DNA of 64,000 nucleotides. Origin: Gaiellasilicea sp963791905. Its GTDB lineage: Bacteria > Actinomycetota > Thermoleophilia > Gaiellales > Gaiellaceae. The notes under the pieces are model-generated. The model was not told where the DNA came from. It did not search any database and saw nothing but the letters and a program-made list of their open reading frames with translations. Shown here one piece after another: positions 52,866 to 61,950 of this stretch. The position numbers and the translations under genes were made by a program. Positions within the stretch are counted from its first letter, which is position 1, and each line of letters starts with the position of its first letter. The stretch is from positions 372,001 through 436,000 of the forward strand of contig CAWBTX010000005.1 in NCBI GenBank assembly GCA_963791905.1, written 5' to 3'.

Positions 52866-53801
52866 CTACCGGCGCAGGCTAGAGGCGTCGACGACCTCGA
52901 ACGCCGACCCGGGCACCCGGTGCAGCGCGTGCAGCTGGTCGTTCGACCACTTCGGGTGCGGGGCGCCGGTGACGTACCAGTTCGACCCGTTGTCGGCCAG
53001 GACCATCCCGTACTCCTTCAGCGCCCGCAGGACGACGCGCGCCTGGGGCGGGAAACCCGAGATCGGATACGACGCCTTCAGCCGCACGCGCAGGCCCATC
53101 GGCGGCAGCGCCGGGTCGGTCTGGTCGCTCGCGAAGTGCCGGGCCGGCCAGACGTACGCGCGGCGCGTCTGCGACGCAGTGAAGCGGAGCGCGTGGTCGA
53201 TCCGGCCGCGCGCCACCTCCTCGTAGCGCGCGAGGCCGGGCAGGATCGGCAGGCCGGCCGCATCCGCCGACGTCCAGCCTGCCGGCCGCAGCTTGTTGGA
53301 ACGGAGATCCCAGATCGCGCCCGAGCCGGCCTTCCAGCCGCCGCCGGCGGTCGGGTAGAGCGCGAAGAGCTCGTAGAGCCTGCAGCGGTCGCGGTCGACG
53401 ATGAGCGCGTGCCGGTCGCCGTCGGAGGCGCGGCCGCCCTCGATCGCGACGTTCGCCGGGATCGGGTACGGGCCCTGGTCCGACTCGTCCGCATAGTCGA
53501 ACGAGACGCGCGTTTTCGGCTGCGAGCCGCGCACGACCGTGATCGGGATCCCGATCGGGCCGCCTTCCCAGAGACCGGAGCCGAAGTCAGCGTGCATGTT
53601 GTCGTCGAGCCCGATCGAGGCGACCAGCCGGTCGGAGTCGGGCGCCACGGGCAGCCGGTCGACGCGCTGGTTCCACGGGCTCGAGGCCGGGAAGACCGGA
53701 CAGGCAGGCGCCTGCGAGAGCCGCGGCGCCGACGCCGAGGCGGCGCCGATCGAGAGCAGCGCGAGGACCGCGAGAGCGACGGCCTTCCTCACGTTCCTCA
53801 C
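52866..53801 (-). CDS. Secreted protein of unknown function
   Basis: 311 residues with signal peptide (about 1-24). Mature part: CPVFPASSPWNQRVDRLPVAPDSDRLVASIGLDD...HADFGSG; PIGIPITVVRG; VDRDRCRLYELFALYP; IWDLRSNKLRPAGWTSADAAGLPILPGLARYEEVARGRIDHALRF; GFPPQARVVLRALKEYGMVLADNGSNWYVTGAPHPKW; VPGSAFEVVD. The NSPWN-x-RVD and LADNG-x-xWYVTGAP blocks recur in actinobacterial and fungal secreted proteins without known activity. Extracellular; disulfide likely between its few Cys. Confidence 0.82.
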   Translation of the reverse strand: MRNVRKAVALAVLALLSIGAASASAPRLSQAPACPVFPASSPWNQRVDRLPVAPDSDRLVASIGLDDNMHADFGSGLWEGGPIGIPITVVRGSQPKTRVSFDYADESDQGPYPIPANVAIEGGRASDGDRHALIVDRDRCRLYELFALYPTAGGGWKAGSGAIWDLRSNKLRPAGWTSADAAGLPILPGLARYEEVARGRIDHALRFTASQTRRAYVWPARHFASDQTDPALPPMGLRVRLKASYPISGFPPQARVVLRALKEYGMVLADNGSNWYVTGAPHPKWSNDQLHALHRVPGSAFEVVDASSLRR

Positions 53802-53848
53802 CGTACGCCTCGCCCCGGTCGGCCGCCTGCCCTATTCGGGGGGCCCAA

Positions 53849-54896
53849 CTACTCGGGAGGCAAAGTCACGAGCGGGTAGATGGCGCGAATCTCGTCCACG
53901 AACGCCGCCAGCCGGTCCGCGATCGCCGCATCCTTGATCTCCAGCACGTTCTCCGCGTTGAACTCGCCGGAGTGCGAGAGGTTGAAGCTGCCGACGAACG
54001 AGATGTCGTCGGCGACCGTGACCTTGGCGTGCATGAAGTCGTGCACCGTGTCGGGCGCCCAGCGCGTCGACGGCTTTCCGGCGAACGCCGACCGCTCGAG
54101 CAGCCGCCGCAGCACCGGCACCTTCCAGCTCGCGTTGCCGTTCAGCCGCCACTGGTAGAGGACGCCGTCGACCTGGGTGTCGTCGACGATCCCGGCGACG
54201 TCGACGCGGCCGTCGGAGGTGACCTCAGCGAGCGTGCCGAGGATCGGGCCGGAGCTGAGCACGGGCGACGCGATCCGCACCCGCCGCTTGGCGCCTCCGA
54301 TGCGCTTGGCGATCCGGTGCGCGAGGTTCTCGCCGTGGCCCGGCGTGAACCAAGGCCGCACCTCGATTTGCGCCCACGTCGACCGGCCGTGGCTCGACGA
54401 AGCCCGAGCGGGCCACCTCCGCGGTCTCCCACAGCTCCTCGAAGTTCAGCCAGAACGCGTGCGCGAGCTGGACCGACTCGGCGATCACGATCGCGTTCTC
54501 CTGGCGAGACCATGAGTCGTTCGTCCAGTTCATCGACCCGGTCCAGACGGCTTCCTGGTCGCGGATCGCGTACTTGTGGTGCATCAGGTCGGGCTCGCCC
54601 GGGATCGCCTTCGACTCGAGCGGCAGCGCCTCGATCAGCTCCGGCGCGGTGCGCGGTGGTGGTGGCACCGGGATCGGCCCGTGATGGTCGACGTTGTACG
54701 CAAGCCGGACGCGGACGCCGCGCTCGTGCGCGTTCACGAGCGCCGCCTTGACGATCTCTCCGGCCTCGTTCTGGAGCCGGATGTCGTAGAGCGCGAGCTC
54801 GAGCGTCTCGCGCGCGGCGCCGAGGAACTCGGCCACCTCCTGCGCGACGTCGACCGCGCTCTGCCCGCCGTCGCGGTACAGGCGGACGTCGAGCAC
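53849..54896 (-). CDS. Phospholipase D-like protein (one frameshift)
   Basis: Starts at GTG 54896 overlapping the upstream stop (TAGTG). First PLD half: ETLELALYDIRLQNEAGEIVKAALVNAHERGVRVRLAYN, MHHKYAIRDQEAVWTGSMNWTNDSW (HxK-x4-D). A shift near 54360 leads to the second half: HRIAKRIGGAKRRVRIASPVLSSGPIL and FMHAKVTVADDISFVGSFNLSHSGEFNAEN (HxK). About 349 residues with both HKD motifs, cytosolic. A phosphodiesterase acting on lipid or nucleic acid; the neighbouring HhH DNA-repair gene makes a nuclease plausible. Confidence 0.88.
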
Positions 54897-55447
54897 TACT
54901 CGGCGGCGCGGAGAGAGGCCTTGTAGGCGCGCTTGGCCGCCTGATACTCGGCGAGGGCCTCCGGCGAGTCGACGTCCCCGAGCATCGGGTTGCCGGGGAC
55001 GAGCGGCTCCGCCATCGCCACGCCCATGCGCCGGGAGAGCACGGACGCCAGCGCCTTCACCTTCATCTCGCCGAAGCCCGGCAGCGCCGAGATCCGGCGC
55101 TCGAGATCGGCGGTGTCGGCTGCGTCCGTCCAGACCCGCGCGGCGTCGCCGTCGTAGTCCTCGGCGATCACGGCGGCCAGCTCCTGCACCCGCTTCGCCA
55201 TGTTGCCCGGGAAGCGGTGAATGGCCGGCTTCTCGCGGAAGATCTCCTGCATCCGCTCGGGATCCGTCCTCGCAATCTCGGCCGCGTCGAGCCGCCCGAG
55301 GCGCTGCTTCAGCTTCAGCGGTCCGATGAACGCGACCGGCACCGGCACCTGCTGGTCGAGCGCGAACCCGACGAGAAGCGCGAACGGCTCGCGGGCGATG
55401 AGGGCATCGGCCTCGGCGTTCCCGGTGAAGTGCAGTACGTCGGCCAC
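54896..55447 (-). CDS. HhH-GPD family base-excision DNA repair protein
   Basis: 183 residues from GTG 55447 (TAGGAT 6 nt upstream). ADVLHFTGNAEADALIAREPFALLVGFALDQQVPVPVAFIGP, then RLGRLDAAEIARTDPERMQEIFREKPAIHRFPGNMAKRVQEL and the helix-hairpin-helix LERRISALPGFGEMKVKALASVLSRRMGV. The HhH is complete, but the catalytic Lys/Asp of Nth-type glycosylases is not obvious. Members are annotated as HhH-GPD base excision repair proteins. It overlaps the PLD gene, suggesting coupled function. Confidence 0.85.
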   Translation of the reverse strand: MADVLHFTGNAEADALIAREPFALLVGFALDQQVPVPVAFIGPLKLKQRLGRLDAAEIARTDPERMQEIFREKPAIHRFPGNMAKRVQELAAVIAEDYDGDAARVWTDAADTADLERRISALPGFGEMKVKALASVLSRRMGVAMAEPLVPGNPMLGDVDSPEALAEYQAAKRAYKASLRAAE

Positions 55448-55482
55448 GGTTCGATCCTAGCGAGGCCGGGTAGTCGTGCACC

Positions 55483-55644
55483 ATGGCGGATCCGATCGAG
55501 AAGACCGAGGAGCTCGTCGAGGAGGCCGAGCGAGGGCAGAGTGAGCGCACGCCGTGGCTCGTGCTCGGGGGCGTGCAAATCGCCGTACTCGCGCTCGTCG
55601 CAGCCGTGCTCGTGATCGCCTTTGTCGCGTACCTGATCGCATAG
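55483..55644 (+). CDS. Small single-pass membrane protein
   Basis: 53 residues from ATG 55483: an acidic amphipathic N-terminus (MADPIEKTEELVEEAERGQ), then SERTPW and one membrane helix (LVLGGVQIAVLALVAAVLVIAFVAYLIA is its span, about 26-53) ending at TAG 55644. No family recognised. It is divergent from the HhH gene and ends 7 bp before a long hairpin. Codon use and the clean hydropathy pattern support it. Confidence 0.65.
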   Translation: MADPIEKTEELVEEAERGQSERTPWLVLGGVQIAVLALVAAVLVIAFVAYLIA

Positions 55645-55650
55645 GCGAGG

Positions 55651-55707
55651 GCTCGTGCGGCGGGCCTGCCCACCCCCAGTCAGAGAGCAGGCCCGCCGGG
55701 CACGAGC
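55651..55707 (+). terminator. Long hairpin between convergent genes
   Basis: GCTCGTGC-GGCGGGCCTGC pairs with GCAGGCCCGCC-GGGCACGAGC: about 19 bp with a 2-nt bulge and a 17-nt loop. It lies between the small membrane protein and the phytase-like gene, which converge. No T run; likely two-way terminator. Confidence 0.6.
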
Positions 55708-55718
55708 GTCCGCGGGCG

Positions 55719-56951
55719 CTAACGGAGCGCCGGCACCTGGACGACGATCAGCTCCACGTCGTCCGGTCGGTCGCGAGCGGTCCACCGACCGTCGCTGAAG
55801 GGGTAGTTGTTGTCGTTGGCGATGAGCAGCGTGCCCTTCTGTGTCCAGCCGCTGAACGGTCCGAGCACCTCGAGGCTCTCGACGGACTGCAGCGGGAACG
55901 AGAACGGGTCGCCGACGCCGAACTCGCCCGGGCGCGCCGGCAGCGAGATCACGAAGGGGTCGCGGATGCGGAGCAGGTCGAGCACGAGCTCCTTCTCGAG
56001 GTAGCCCTCGGCGTCGACCCTGCGCAGATCGATGAGGTAGATCCTCTTCTGTCTCGCGGCCGCTCCCTGGTCGTCGTCGCGCTCGATCAGCAGCAGCCGG
56101 TTCGCGTCGAGGGCCGTCATGTCGCCGATCACCGCGTTCGGGAAGCCGGCGTCGACGCGGTAGCTCCAGATCGTGCCCGTGTACCGCTTGCTCGCGAGGT
56201 CGAACTCGTTGATGACGCGGCGGCGAGGATTCGTCGTCGCGTCCGCTCGAAGCGCTCCCTCGAGCATCGGATAGAGCGTCGTGCCGTCGCGCGAGATCGC
56301 CATCGGCTCGAACCCGCGGCTGCCGGGGATCGTCCACGCGTCGGGATTCGGGAGAAACGGGTTCTGGGGCGACTGCACGCCGGGCAGCGGGATCGGCGCC
56401 TCGAGCACCCTCCCGGTCTCGTCCGTGTGCAGGAGGAACGGCCCGAACTCCTCGCCGAACCAGAAGGTGCCGTCGGGAGCGCGGCGCACCGACTCGAGGT
56501 CGAAGTCGGCGCCCGTGAGCAGCCGGTCGGGACGGGTGATCGCGAAGGGAACCTTCCCGTCGGGGTCGCGGAGCTGAAGGTGGCCGAGGACGTCCACGGC
56601 GCCCGAGCCGCCGCGGGCCGTCTCGAAGTCGGGCCTGATGAAGTAGAGGCGGAGGAGGAAGTCGGCCGAGTTCGTCTTGGCGCCGTAGCCGTTGTCGGGC
56701 ATGGCCCAGAAGGTGCCGCGGCCGGCCGCGAGGACGGCCGAGAAGCCCGGAATCGGCTGCCCGGGGAACGGCGCCGCCTGCCCGTTGTCACCGGGCGCGA
56801 TGGCTGCGCCCGACGGAGGGCCGGGCTGGTAGGCGTCGGCCGGGTAGATCGCCCGTCCGAGCAGCGTCGGCTCGCCGCCGTCGCCTGATGCCGTCACGTC
56901 GAACGCGCCGACCGTGAGTGCGGCCGCAAGCGCCGCGAGCAGGACCTTCAC
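55719..56951 (-). CDS. Secreted esterase-like/phytase-domain protein
   Basis: 410 residues with signal peptide (about 1-21). FSAVLAAGRGTFWAMPDNGYG, LLTGADFDLESVRRAPDGTFWFGEEFGPFLLH, GFEPMAISRDGTTLYPMLEGAL, INEFDLASKRYTGTIWSYRVD, LLLIERDDDQG, LLIANDNNYPF: the esterase-like activity of phytase family (PF13449) beta-propeller. Metal-dependent phosphoesterase or alkaline-phosphatase-like activity is assigned to the family; the substrate is unproven. Confidence 0.87.
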   Translation of the reverse strand: MKVLLAALAAALTVGAFDVTASGDGGEPTLLGRAIYPADAYQPGPPSGAAIAPGDNGQAAPFPGQPIPGFSAVLAAGRGTFWAMPDNGYGAKTNSADFLLRLYFIRPDFETARGGSGAVDVLGHLQLRDPDGKVPFAITRPDRLLTGADFDLESVRRAPDGTFWFGEEFGPFLLHTDETGRVLEAPIPLPGVQSPQNPFLPNPDAWTIPGSRGFEPMAISRDGTTLYPMLEGALRADATTNPRRRVINEFDLASKRYTGTIWSYRVDAGFPNAVIGDMTALDANRLLLIERDDDQGAAARQKRIYLIDLRRVDAEGYLEKELVLDLLRIRDPFVISLPARPGEFGVGDPFSFPLQSVESLEVLGPFSGWTQKGTLLIANDNNYPFSDGRWTARDRPDDVELIVVQVPALR

Positions 56952-57054
56952 CTCGGAGCCTCCTTCCTCGTCGGGAGCGCCCCGACTCTAGGAACGGAGG
57001 TCGCCGCGATGGGTTACGTCCTGGACTCCCGGCGGTGAAGAAGCAGAGACCGCG

Positions 57055-57471
57055 CTACGGGCGCGGCGGCTCGAGCTCGGGCAGGAGCTCGACGCTCTCC
57101 TGCTCGTTCGGGTCGGTGCGCGCGACCAGCGCGACGCACTCCTCCGTCGCGCTCGGGTTCCACGGCAGGTGGGGCATGTCGGCTGGGATGTAGAGGAAGT
57201 CGCCCGCCGCCGCGGTGAGCTCGTCCTGCAGACGGTCGCCGAACGCCATCCGGGCGGTGCCGCGCACGACGTAGATCGCGGTCTCGTGGCCGCGGTGCAG
57301 GTGCGCTTCCCCGCGGCCGCCAGGAGGGATGCGGACGAGGTGGAGGCAGATGCCGTCCGCGTGGGCGCTCTCGCGGGAGATGCCGGCGAAGACGTCGAGA
57401 CCCTGGCGGCCGGCGCTTGCTGTGCCGCTCCGGACGACGACGCACTGCTTCTGCAACTCGCCGGTCTCCAT
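57055..57471 (-). CDS. Cupin domain protein
   Basis: 138 residues from ATG 57471, chosen because AAGGAGAG precedes it directly; an upstream GTG 57507 is possible. ICLHLVRIPPGGRGEAHLHRGHETAIYVVRGTARMAFGDRL (metal ligands His, His, Glu) and DFLYIPADMPHLPWNP (last His): a complete one-domain metal-binding cupin. Role unknown. It is transcribed after the GMC oxidoreductase gene on the same strand, 37 bp apart. Confidence 0.85.
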   Translation of the reverse strand: METGELQKQCVVVRSGTASAGRQGLDVFAGISRESAHADGICLHLVRIPPGGRGEAHLHRGHETAIYVVRGTARMAFGDRLQDELTAAAGDFLYIPADMPHLPWNPSATEECVALVARTDPNEQESVELLPELEPPRP

Positions 57472-57508
57472 CTCTCCTTGTTCGCTCGGAGCGTCGATTC
57501 GGTTCACT

Positions 57509-58837
57509 CTAGAAGAGCTCGGCGAGCCGCTCGGCGACGGCGACGGTGCTGAGATTCGTGTTCACGCGCGGGATCGTCGGCATCACGGAGGCGTCGGCGA
57601 CTGCGATTCCGTCCACGCCCTTCACGCGGCCCTGCGCGTCGACGACCCGGCCGATCGCGCACGTCCCCACGGGATGGAAGAAGCCGCGAACCTCCGCCCG
57701 CACGTACTCGCCGACCGCGGTCTCCTCGCCCGGCCGAAGCTCCCGCGACCAGTAGCGGCGGAACGCATCCTCCCCGACGAGCGCGCGCGTCGCCTCGACT
57801 CCGTACGAGATGACGTCGACGTCGCGCTCGTCCGAGAGGAAGCCGTGCTCGATGCGCGGCGGCTGCGCCGGGTCCGGCGAGAGGAGTGAGACGCGCCCGC
57901 GCGAGAACGGCTTCATCGCGAAGATGCCGGCGCTGATCGCGTAGCCGGGGTCGACGGCGGGGAAGGTGAAGAGGTCCCACGTCCCGTCGGTGCAGAGCTC
58001 GCTCGCCAGGGCGACGCTCACCTGGCCCATGAACAGCGGCCATTCCGCCTCGAACGCCGCCGTCTCCTGCTGCAGCGCGTCGGTCGGCTCCCACGACATG
58101 CCGACGCCGACGTGGTCGACCAGCCCCTCACCGACAGGGAGATCGTGGGCAAGGCCCGGGCCGATGCCGCTCCGGAGCAGAATCGGTGGTGAGCCATAGG
58201 CACCGGCAGCGAGGACGATCAGTCGCGCCTGCAGCGGGCCGTGACTCGTCGTCAACGTGAGGCTGTCCACGTCGATCCGGTCGGCGAGCGTGTCGGGGAG
58301 GATGGTGAGGTTCGGGCGCCGGCGGGCGGGATCGAGATACGCGAACCCGCAGTGCCACCGCACGGCGCCGAGCGCGTTCACGGGGTGCACGATCGCCCCT
58401 CCGGCAGCGGCGAACGCGCGGTGCCAGGGCGACAGCTCCGCGCGCTCGAACGTCCGGACACGCAGGTTCGTCTCGGCGCGGGCGAGGTACGGCTCGAGCT
58501 CGGCGTGCGTCCAGCCGGGACCCCACTCGTCGTAGTCGCCGGGCGAGCCGCGGAGGACGATGCAGGCGTTGTGCGCGGAGCAGCCGCCGATGATCCGCGC
58601 GCGGAGCTGCGAACGGTCCTCCACCGCGGTCTCCCAGGAGTGCGAGAACGCGAGCTGCCTCGCGTCGAGCATGTCTTCCGGCCACCGTCCGTCTGCGAAC
58701 GGCCCGTAGTCCGGCCCCGCCTCGACCAGGCAGACGGTTCTGTCGGGATTCTCGCTCAGGCGAGCGGCGAGGACGCAGCCCGCCGACCCGCCGCCGACGA
58801 CGATCGTGTCGAAGGACCGCCTCACGCAGACCACCAT
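57509..58837 (-). CDS. GMC family FAD oxidoreductase (choline dehydrogenase-like)
   Basis: 442 residues. FAD fold DTIVVGGGSAGCVLAARLSENPDRTVCLVEAG; GMC signature GGCSAHNACIVLRGSPGDYDEWG; LIVLAAGAYGSPPILLRSGIGPG; active-site block FFHPVGTCAIGRVVDAQGRVKGVDGIAVADASVMPTIPRVNTNLSTVAVAERLAE with the catalytic His in FHPVG and Asn in VNTN. Shorter than most GMC enzymes (500-560), so the substrate cap is reduced. Alcohol oxidation, substrate unknown. Confidence 0.9.
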   Translation of the reverse strand: MVVCVRRSFDTIVVGGGSAGCVLAARLSENPDRTVCLVEAGPDYGPFADGRWPEDMLDARQLAFSHSWETAVEDRSQLRARIIGGCSAHNACIVLRGSPGDYDEWGPGWTHAELEPYLARAETNLRVRTFERAELSPWHRAFAAAGGAIVHPVNALGAVRWHCGFAYLDPARRRPNLTILPDTLADRIDVDSLTLTTSHGPLQARLIVLAAGAYGSPPILLRSGIGPGLAHDLPVGEGLVDHVGVGMSWEPTDALQQETAAFEAEWPLFMGQVSVALASELCTDGTWDLFTFPAVDPGYAISAGIFAMKPFSRGRVSLLSPDPAQPPRIEHGFLSDERDVDVISYGVEATRALVGEDAFRRYWSRELRPGEETAVGEYVRAEVRGFFHPVGTCAIGRVVDAQGRVKGVDGIAVADASVMPTIPRVNTNLSTVAVAERLAELF

Positions 58838-58905
58838 CCCAGATGTGACCGACCGGGGCGACAGATTTCCTAAGAATCCGTCGAAACCGCCTAGACTCGA
58901 TGTGC

Positions 58906-61900
58906 ATGGTCCGGAAGACCGTCACACTCGTCTTCTGCGACGTTGCCGAGTCGACTCCGCTCGGCGAGCGGCTCGATGCGGAGGCGCTTCGGGACGTCTT
59001 GTCGCGCTACCACTCGACCGCGCAGCACGTGCTCGAGCGGCACGGCGGCACGATCGAGAAGTTCGTGGGCGACGCGGTCATGGCCGTGTTCGGCATCCCG
59101 GTCGTGCACGAGGACGACGCGGTCCGTGCCGTTCGCGCGGCTGTCGAGCTGCGAACCGCGATCGAGGAGCTGAATGCCGAGTTCGAGCGCACGTACGGCG
59201 TTCGCATCGGCGTGCGCACGGGCGTCAATACGGGCGAGGTCCTCGCCGGCGATTCGTCGCAGGGACAGGCCTTCGCGACCGGTGACCCGGTTGTGATCGC
59301 GCAGCGCCTCGAGGCCGCCGCAGAAGGCGGCGAGATCCTCGTCGGCGACTCGACCTTCAGGCTCGTGCGCGACGCCGTCGTCGCCGAACCGGTCCCAGCG
59401 CTGGTGCTCAAGGGCAAGTCCGAGCCGGTTGCCGCCTGGCGCCTCGTCGACGTCGAGCCGGGCGTGGCCGGGCTTCTGCGGCGGATGGACTCACCGCTCG
59501 TTGGCCGCTCGGCCGAGCTCGCCCGACTCGGAATCGAGCTCGGCCGGGCGAAGGCCGAGCGCACGTGCCGCACGATCACGATCGTCGGCGAGCCCGGCGT
59601 CGGCAAGTCACGGCTCGCCGCCGAGCTCGTGAGCACGCTGGGCGACGACGCCGTCGTGCTCGAGGGCAATTGCCTCCCGTACGGCAGCGGCATCACCTAC
59701 TGGCCGCTCGTCGAGATCCTGCGCCGTCTCGACCTCGACGAGGTCCTCGCGGGCGAATCGGATGCGAGCACGATCCAGGGCCGGATCGTCGAGCTGATGG
59801 GCCGCGCCGAGCCCCGCTCGCGCAGCGACGAGCTCTACTGGGCCGTGCGGCGGCTCGTCGAAGCGCTCGCACGCGATCGGCCCGTCGTCGTCGTCCTGGA
59901 CGACCTCCAGTGGGCCGAGCCGGCCTTCCTCGATCTCGTCGAGTACCTGGCGGGGTGGAGCCGGAACGCCTCCGTCCTCGTCTGCGGTCTCGCGCGCACC
60001 GAGTTCACCGAGATCAGGCCGGGCTGGCCGATGCTGCCGCTGGAGCCGCTGCCCCTGGGCGATTCGGCAGCGCTCCTCGTGAACCTTGCGGGCCCGCTCG
60101 ACGAGGAGGCGACGCGCGAGCTCGGCCTCGCCACCGGCGGCAACCCGCTCTTCCTCGAGGAGATGGTGCGGATGCTCGCCGAGGACGACCGGCTCGTCGA
60201 GCGGGACGGTCGGCTCACCGCGGACCTCGAGTCCCTGCGGGTTCCCGAGTCGATCCAGGCTGTCCTCGCCGCTCGTCTCGACCGGCTCGCCCATGACGAG
60301 CGCGACGTGCTGCAGCGGGCCTCCGTCATCGGCGAGGTGTTCTGGTGGGGACCGGTGTCGGAGCTGACGCCGCCCGAGCAGGTGGACGCTGTCGCGGGGC
60401 GGCTGCAGGCGCTGGTCCGGAAGGGCCTCCTTCGCCCGGATTCGTACACGCTCGCCGGCGAGGACGGCTTCCGCTTCGCGCACATCCTCGTCCGCGACGC
60501 GGCCTACGACTCGATGCCGAAGCGCCTGCGCGGAGAGCTCCACGAGCGCTTCGCCGACTGGGTGGAGCCGCGTGCGCAAGAGCGGCCGGAGCTGGACGAG
60601 ATCCTCGGCCACCATCTCGAGCAGGCGCGCGCGCTCCGGCTCGAGCTTCAGCCGGGCGGGGCCGAGGAGGACGCGCTGGCCGTGCGTGCCTTCGACCCGC
60701 TCACCCGCGCGGGCCGCCGGGCGCTCGGGCGCGGCGACCTGCACGCCGCGCGCGGACTGCTCGAACGGGCGGTCGCGCTGCGTCCCGAGGACGACCCACG
60801 TCGGCTCGAGCTGATGCCCGAGCTCGGCCTCGTGCTGACCGAGGCCGGCCAGCTCGCGCTGGCGGAGCAGGTCCTGTCGGAGGCGATCGCCGGTCCAAAC
60901 GGCGGTGGCGAGATCGTCAGGCTCGCCGCGCAGATCGAGCGCGCGGCGCTGCGGCTCCGGAGCGATCCTCGCGGCGGCTGGGAGGAGGATCTCGATCTGG
61001 TCGAGCGCGCGCTGCCGAGCCTCGAGGCGGCCGCGGACTCGGATCGGACCGTTCACCGCGCGCTCGGACGCGGCTGGTTCCTCGTCGGCCTCGTCCGAGG
61101 GCTGTGGGCGGGGCAGTTCGCACTCGGAGAGGACGTGCTCGAGCGGGCGCTCACACATGCCCGTGCCGCCGGTGACCGCCGCCAGGAGGCCGAGATCGTC
61201 GGCCGGCTCGGCTATATGGCCTGGTCGGGCCCGATGCCCGTCCCGGAGGCGATCGAGCGCTGCAACGACCTGCTCGTCGGGGGAGTCGACGACACGTTCA
61301 TCACGGCCGGCGGCCGGCGCTGGCTCGCCTCGCTCGTGGCGCGGCAGGGCCGCTTCGACGAGGCACGCGTCCTCATCGCCGAGGCCGTCTCGGCCTACGA
61401 AGAACTCGGGACGAGCCTCAACGCGACCGCCGCGTCGGCTTTCGGCTACGGCGACGTCGAGTGGCTCGCCGGGGATCTCGCGGCCGCCGACCGTGCCCTC
61501 CGGCGCGGCTTCGAGGAGCTCGAGCACCTCGGCGAGCGTGGCTACCGGGCCAGCGTCGCTGCGCTCGAGTCGCGCATCCTCCACCGCCAGGGACGGCTCG
61601 AGGAGGCGGAGCACTTCGCCGCGATCGTCGAGGTGACCGCGTCGGAGGACGACATCTGGTCACAGGTCCTCTTCCGCCTCACCCGCGCCCGCGTCCTCGC
61701 AGACGCGGGGCGGATCGGCGACGCCGAGGCGATCTGCCGGGAGGCGCTTGCCAGGGTCGAGCGGACCGACCTGCTCGACCTGCACGGCGACACGCTGCTC
61801 GACCTCGGACACGTCCTGCGGGCCGCGGGGGGCGACGACGAGGCCAGGGCGTGCGCCGAGCAGGCGCTCGCGCTCTACGAGCGCAAGGCGAACGTGGTCT

Positions 61901-61950
61901 CGGCCGAGTGGGCACGCGCGTTCCTCGGCGAACGCGTCACTCGAGCCTGA
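58906..61950 (+). CDS. Class III adenylate/guanylate cyclase-domain protein with AAA/STAND ATPase and TPR region
   Basis: About 1014 residues. Cyclase domain (about 1-170): KTVTLVFCDVAESTPLGERL (metal Asp), EKFVGDAVMAVFG (second Asp), GVRTGVNTGEVLAGDSS. Then a STAND ATPase: TITIVGEPGVGKSRLAAEL (Walker A), VVVVLDDLQWAEPAFLDLVEYL (Walker B), then a winged-helix region and TPR-like helices (about 600-1000). Such proteins are common in actinobacteria and act as signalling ATPases or cAMP makers. ATG 58906 is preferred over 58900 because TAGACT (58892-58897) is 8 nt before it. The 3' end overlaps the borosin methyltransferase gene. Confidence 0.88.
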   Translation: MVRKTVTLVFCDVAESTPLGERLDAEALRDVLSRYHSTAQHVLERHGGTIEKFVGDAVMAVFGIPVVHEDDAVRAVRAAVELRTAIEELNAEFERTYGVRIGVRTGVNTGEVLAGDSSQGQAFATGDPVVIAQRLEAAAEGGEILVGDSTFRLVRDAVVAEPVPALVLKGKSEPVAAWRLVDVEPGVAGLLRRMDSPLVGRSAELARLGIELGRAKAERTCRTITIVGEPGVGKSRLAAELVSTLGDDAVVLEGNCLPYGSGITYWPLVEILRRLDLDEVLAGESDASTIQGRIVELMGRAEPRSRSDELYWAVRRLVEALARDRPVVVVLDDLQWAEPAFLDLVEYLAGWSRNASVLVCGLARTEFTEIRPGWPMLPLEPLPLGDSAALLVNLAGPLDEEATRELGLATGGNPLFLEEMVRMLAEDDRLVERDGRLTADLESLRVPESIQAVLAARLDRLAHDERDVLQRASVIGEVFWWGPVSELTPPEQVDAVAGRLQALVRKGLLRPDSYTLAGEDGFRFAHILVRDAAYDSMPKRLRGELHERFADWVEPRAQERPELDEILGHHLEQARALRLELQPGGAEEDALAVRAFDPLTRAGRRALGRGDLHAARGLLERAVALRPEDDPRRLELMPELGLVLTEAGQLALAEQVLSEAIAGPNGGGEIVRLAAQIERAALRLRSDPRGGWEEDLDLVERALPSLEAAADSDRTVHRALGRGWFLVGLVRGLWAGQFALGEDVLERALTHARAAGDRRQEAEIVGRLGYMAWSGPMPVPEAIERCNDLLVGGVDDTFITAGGRRWLASLVARQGRFDEARVLIAEAVSAYEELGTSLNATAASAFGYGDVEWLAGDLAAADRALRRGFEELEHLGERGYRASVAALESRILHRQGRLEEAEHFAAIVEVTASEDDIWSQVLFRLTRARVLADAGRIGDAEAICREALARVERTDLLDLHGDTLLDLGHVLRAAGGDDEARACAEQALALYERKANVVSAEWARAFLGERVTRA

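Noticed and set aside
52473..52882. Small frames containing the repeated peptide CVETTQ
   Set aside because: The peptide is just the translation of the palindrome in two unrelated frames; no common start or conserved spacing in protein terms.
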